From assembly GCA_040881985.1 (NCBI GenBank), contig JBBECE010000028.1:27726-91725 (forward strand): a stretch of 64,000 nucleotides of DNA, written 5' to 3'. This stretch comes from JBBECE01 sp040881985 (GTDB lineage: Bacteria > Pseudomonadota > Alphaproteobacteria > Rhizobiales > Devosiaceae). The position numbers were made by a program, and so were the translations under genes. This document shows positions 61,051-64,000 of this stretch, piece by piece (positions within the stretch are counted from its first letter, which is position 1; every line of letters begins with the position of its first letter). The notes under the pieces were generated by a model, which had not been told where the DNA came from, did not search any database, and saw only the letters and a list, made by a program, of their open reading frames with translations.

Positions 61051-61059
61051 GAGTCATCG

Positions 61060-62097
61060 ATGAAAGCAATTGTCATTCACGGCGCACGCGACCTACGGAT
61101 CGAGGAGCGTAAGACGCACGCCCCTGGGCCTGGCGAGGTGGCCGTGCGCGTGGCCCGAGGCGGGATCTGCGGCACCGACTTGCACTACTACCAGAACGGC
61201 GGCTTCGGCACGGTGAAATTGCGCGAGCCGATGATTCTTGGCCACGAAGTCTCCGGGTACGTCGAGGCTTTGGGCGATGAGGTTGCCGGGCTCGCCCTTG
61301 GCGATCTCGTCGCCGTCTCGCCGTCTCGGCCGGACTGGCACGACCCCTACGCACGCGAGGGCATGCCTCAGCATTCTGCCGGCATGCGGTTTTACGGCTC
61401 AGCCATGAAATTCCCGCACGTCCAGGGTGCCTTTCGGCAGTTGCTGTTGGTTCGGCTCGAGCAGTGCGTCAAAGCCGACGGGCTCACTCCCGCCGAGGCT
61501 GCGATGGCCGAACCGCTGTCGGTCGTGCTGCATGCGCTGAAGCAAATGGGGGACATCAATGGCGGGAGGGTGCTGGTCACCGGTTGCGGGCCGATCGGCG
61601 CGCTGGCCGTTCTCGCCCTGCGGCGCGCCGGGGCGGCAGAGATCGTCGTCACCGACGTCATGGAGGGAGCGCTCAAACTGGCCAGGAGCTGTGGCGCTGA
61701 CTGCGCCGTAAACGTTGCGACCGACCCCGACGCTCTGGCGCCCTTCGCGGCAAACAAGGGGTATTTTCACGCTGCGGTCGAATGCGCCGGGGCTGCGCCC
61801 GCGCTGATCTCAGCCATCGCCTGTGTGAGAGCGCGTGGAGTTATCGTCCAGGTCGGACTCGGCGGCGAAGTTTCGGTGCCAATGGACGCGATAGTATCCA
61901 AGGAACTTGAGATCCGGGGGTCGTTCCGGTTTCATTTCGAATTCCCCACCGCCGTGGAGATGATGCAAAAGCGATTGATCGCGGTCGCGCCGCTCATCAC
62001 CCAGGTCTTCCCCTTCATCGACGCAGTCGAGGCGTTTGACTTCGCCAGCGACCGCAACTTGGCCCTCAAAGTCCAGCTGGAGTTCGGGGCGGGATAA
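61060..62097 (+). CDS. Zinc-type alcohol dehydrogenase, L-idonate 5-dehydrogenase-like, lacking structural-zinc cysteines
   Basis: A 345-residue medium-chain dehydrogenase. Catalytic zinc ligands are present (Cys37 in GGICGTDLHYY, His62-Glu63 in LGHEV), and the NAD-binding GCGPIGALAVLAL is near 175-187. Similarity to L-idonate 5-dehydrogenase is clear in SPSRP, MRFYGSAMKFPHVQGAF and SFRFHFEFPTAVEMM. The four structural-zinc cysteines expected as C-x2-C-x2-C-x7-C are Asp92, Asp95, Ala98 and Ser106. The frame is otherwise intact. It may oxidise a polyol made in the inositol or idonate route. Confidence 0.85.
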   Translation: MKAIVIHGARDLRIEERKTHAPGPGEVAVRVARGGICGTDLHYYQNGGFGTVKLREPMILGHEVSGYVEALGDEVAGLALGDLVAVSPSRPDWHDPYAREGMPQHSAGMRFYGSAMKFPHVQGAFRQLLLVRLEQCVKADGLTPAEAAMAEPLSVVLHALKQMGDINGGRVLVTGCGPIGALAVLALRRAGAAEIVVTDVMEGALKLARSCGADCAVNVATDPDALAPFAANKGYFHAAVECAGAAPALISAIACVRARGVIVQVGLGGEVSVPMDAIVSKELEIRGSFRFHFEFPTAVEMMQKRLIAVAPLITQVFPFIDAVEAFDFASDRNLALKVQLEFGAG

Positions 62098-62938
62098 CCG
62101 TGATCGACCGGCCTGGTCAGTAACTGCATCATCCCGCCAGCATCGCAGATATGGACAGTGGGTTGGCGGGCTGACGGGCCGCCGGCGCCGCTCCCACTAT
62201 GTCGGTCGAGGCTGTCAGGTCAGTCTGCTTACAGATGCGGTCGACAACCAGCCCCTGTTGGACCTCGTTCAGGTCTTCAAACTTGAGGTCCTTGGGAGCC
62301 TCGGTCTTGGTCGGTTCCAGACAGAAAGCATGGATCGTGCCGACGAACATTTCAGCCATGCCCACACATCGCCTAGCATCTCATCGGTGCGGGCGAATAT
62401 CAGTTCCTTCAGTTCGCCGGCCGCCTTCCCGGCATATGTCAAGCCGATGAAGTTCGCGGGAACCGGAGAATCAGACCGACCCTGTGTTAGAAGATCGACT
62501 GCACGTCGGGCGACGACTTCACTTCTCCCAGACCCTGCGCACGCTATGAGCTCGAGGTTCCCGTCACCGAACCCAATCGCGCGGCGCTGTGAACCGGTGA
62601 GTTTCACGTCAGCGCAGGCGGCTGCGCCGACGGCGGAGTGCGGCGGTGGGAGCCCGTGGGCCTCGAACACCTGGTGACTCGCTGAGACGATGCGCAATTC
62701 AGCCTCCCCGTGGGCGAACAATTGCGGCCAATCTCGTCAGATCTGGGCGTCGGGATCTGCTGGGTATGGTCACTCATGGGTTCACCATATACTCTAGATT
62801 TGATCGTGGTCGCATGCAGGGCGATGTCGACGCCCGCAGGGGCTTCGCCGTCATGTACTGCGACGGCCGGGGCGTGGCGCAGGATCACAATGACGGGGCG
62901 AGGCGATTCCGGCGCGCCGCCGATATGGGTGTCTCCGG
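62098..62938. other. Decay zone with gene fragments
   Basis: These 841 bases contain no intact gene. They hold a frameshifted UvrD-type helicase fragment on the minus strand (62130-62607) and a single Sel1 repeat fragment on the plus strand (62836-62942). GC content is lower and codon choice less biased than in the neighbouring genes. The zone separates the inositol-related block from an unrelated secreted amidohydrolase. Confidence 0.6.
62130..62607 (-). pseudogene. N-terminal fragment of a UvrD/Rep-type helicase, frameshifted
   Basis: From a GTG at 62607 the frame reads LTGSQRRAIGFGDGNLELIA and CAGSGRSEVVARRAVDLL, the Q-motif and Walker A of UvrD-like helicases, with the invariant Lys changed to Arg. 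It continues FIGLTYAGKAAGELKELI. Near 62350 the similarity moves to another frame: MFVGTIHAFCLEP, then LKFEDLNEVQQGLVVDRICK. It stops at 62129, and the rest of the helicase is absent. Frameshift, truncation and Walker A change all indicate a pseudogene. Confidence 0.7.
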
Positions 62939-62942
62939 ATGA
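62836..62942 (+). pseudogene. Single Sel1-repeat fragment
   Basis: The peptide AVMYCDGRGVAQDHNDGARR followed by FRRAADMGVSG matches one Sel1/TPR-like repeat (the pattern G-x-GV-xQD-xxx-A-x-x-x-x-x-x-AA-x-x-G). Only one repeat remains and there is no plausible gene around it. It ends just past the start codon of the downstream amidohydrolase. Confidence 0.5.
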
Positions 62943-64000
62943 CATTCCCACGAGATCATGCGAGGCCCGGGGTTGTGCTCGCGCTTGTGTTTGGGCTTGC
63001 CATCTGCGCGAGCGTCCAGGCGGCCTCGGTCCCGGCTGGCTCGCCACAGCGTCCTGCAGCCACGCCTCCGGGTTACGTTAAGGACGCCGACATCATCTTC
63101 GTCGACGCCAACGTCCTGACGATGGACGATGCCCGGCCCAAGGCCCGGGCCTTTGCGATCCGCGGCGATCGAATCGTCGCGGTCGGCACGGACGACGAGG
63201 TGCGCCGACTCGAGGGCTTCGGCACGGCCGTCGTCGATCTTGAAGGTCGAACGGTGGTTCCCGGCTTTATCGACGGGCACCAGCACCGCATCGGCAATCG
63301 CTCGCTTATCGGCATCGAGCGTGCCGAGGCGATTGTTGAGATGGCGCTCGCCGAAGGCCTCACAACGATCGATGAGCTTTATGTCGATCAGAGCCGACTC
63401 GACGAACTCCGCGACCTCGACCAAACGGGGGTGCTCCGGCTCCGGGTGAATGCGTATTTGCCGATCAACGAGAACAGCCCCGAAGGCCGCCCCCTCGGCG
63501 ACTACTACACTGCGTATCACCCTGGCCAGATGGTCAGCCCCCATGTCCGCGTGGCCGGGCTCAAAGTCTTCACCGACTTCGACAATGCCACGAGGCTTCT
63601 ATGGAACCAGGAGGATCTCAACGCTGTCCTCCTCAAAGAGCACCAGAACGGCTGGCAGTTAGCCGTCAAGACCGTCAGTACAAGGTCGTTGGCGATGATC
63701 ATTGCGGCGATCCGGGTGATTGAGCGGGCCGATCCCGGCGTCGTCGCCGGGCGCGTTCGTCTCGAACACAACCTGTTCGCCACCCCTGACCAGATCGCCG
63801 ACATCCGGGAGCTCGGCATCGTGCCGGTCATCAACTTGAACGTTCCAGGCGAACTCTTGGGGGAGACGGACGTTGACGCGCTGATCGCGCGGGAACCGAG
63901 GGGCTCCTACGCCCCGTGGCGCAGCATGTTTGAGGCCGGTATCGCCCCTGCGGGATGCTCCGGCTTCCCGAGCTTTTATGTTGTCGAACCGACAGGTGCG
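62939..64000 (+). CDS. Secreted YtcJ-like metal-dependent amidohydrolase (partial)
   Basis: The frame runs from the ATG at 62939 to the window edge, 354 codons without a stop. A signal peptide (VVLALVFGLAICASVQA) is followed by DADIIFVDANVLTMDDARP and VVDLEGRTVVPGFIDGHQHR, where the His-x-His pair would bind metal, as in the YtcJ amidohydrolase_3 family. GLKVFTDFDN may supply the carboxylated-lysine or bridging region. Near the edge the usual GSD-x-P-type block reads GCSGFPS, without the Asp. Exact reaction unknown. Confidence 0.72.
   Translation, partial: MTFPRDHARPGVVLALVFGLAICASVQAASVPAGSPQRPAATPPGYVKDADIIFVDANVLTMDDARPKARAFAIRGDRIVAVGTDDEVRRLEGFGTAVVDLEGRTVVPGFIDGHQHRIGNRSLIGIERAEAIVEMALAEGLTTIDELYVDQSRLDELRDLDQTGVLRLRVNAYLPINENSPEGRPLGDYYTAYHPGQMVSPHVRVAGLKVFTDFDNATRLLWNQEDLNAVLLKEHQNGWQLAVKTVSTRSLAMIIAAIRVIERADPGVVAGRVRLEHNLFATPDQIADIRELGIVPVINLNVPGELLGETDVDALIAREPRGSYAPWRSMFEAGIAPAGCSGFPSFYVVEPTGA

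Noticed and set aside
62036..62677. Open frame of 213 codons on the plus strand after the dehydrogenase
   Set aside because: It starts inside the dehydrogenase gene and runs antisense to the helicase fragment; composition is Ser/Arg/Pro-rich.
1..64000. CRISPR array, rRNA, tRNA or prophage
   Set aside because: I saw no regularly spaced direct repeats, no rRNA-like blocks, no convincing cloverleaf and no phage structural genes. A tRNA scan was not possible here and would be decisive.

Overview
The window reads as a gene-dense, high-GC chromosome or megaplasmid segment from an alphaproteobacterium, most likely Hyphomicrobiales (Rhizobiales). The pointers are a PuuD-type urate hydroxylase instead of a classical uricase, rhizobial-style iol genes (IolC with a C-terminal DUF2090 domain), a MocD/MocE-like pair, and many ATGA/TGATG stop-start overlaps. 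Almost everything is catabolic or transport. I see no rRNA, tRNA, CRISPR array, replication origin or phage module.

Layout. (1) 1-1875, minus: an ABC importer of the NitT/TauT kind (ATPase, permease, start of a Tat-type binding protein). (2) 2114-8675, plus: a catabolic cluster of unknown substrate (TIM-barrel protein, SDR, RpiR regulator, D-aminoacylase-type amidohydrolase, Gfo/Idh oxidoreductase, VOC protein, RidA), followed by a small decay zone. (3) 9203-11640, minus: manC, an RbsD/FucU mutarotase and a flavin reductase. (4) 11835-13465, plus: a cytochrome b plus a Tat-exported molybdopterin enzyme (YedYZ-like logic). (5) 13471-33885: a purine catabolism locus. The minus arm carries a PuuE-UraD fusion, alc, allA and a deaminase. 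The plus arm carries hiuH, xdhABC, a BMP/nucleoside-type ABC importer, puuD, guaD, malate synthase G and dodecin. A convergent ade follows. Together they can take adenine and guanine through urate and allantoin to glyoxylate and on to malate. (6) 33943-35801, minus: psuK and psuG for pseudouridine breakdown. (7) 35966-36360: a truncated IS3-family remnant. (8) 36358-44415: inositol catabolism (a Gfo/Idh protein, iolC, iolD, iolE, iolB, iolG). (9) 44521-53728: a YjbB-like Na/Pi transporter, two tandem glycerophosphodiesterases, a Ugp-like ABC importer and a divergent inositol-monophosphatase-family protein. (10) 53808-59067: a ribose/inositol-type ABC importer, an IolI-like TIM-barrel protein and a LacI regulator. 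(11) 59241-62097: a MocD-like oxygenase, a MocE-like Rieske ferredoxin, a broken MocF-like reductase and an L-idonate-5-dehydrogenase-like protein that has lost its structural-zinc cysteines. (12) 62098-64000: a decay zone with UvrD-type and Sel1 fragments, then a partial secreted amidohydrolase.

The most interesting inference is that regions 8-11 form one system for phosphorylated or methylated inositols. A Ugp-like importer would bring in a glycerophosphodiester such as glycerophosphoinositol. The GDPDs and the IMPase-family phosphatase would release inositol and phosphate, and the YjbB-like carrier would handle excess phosphate. IolG/E/D/B/C would degrade the inositol, and a second importer with the MocDE pair would handle free or O-methylated inositols. 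This is inference from gene content and context and has not been demonstrated. The bench and search tests are given in the findings.
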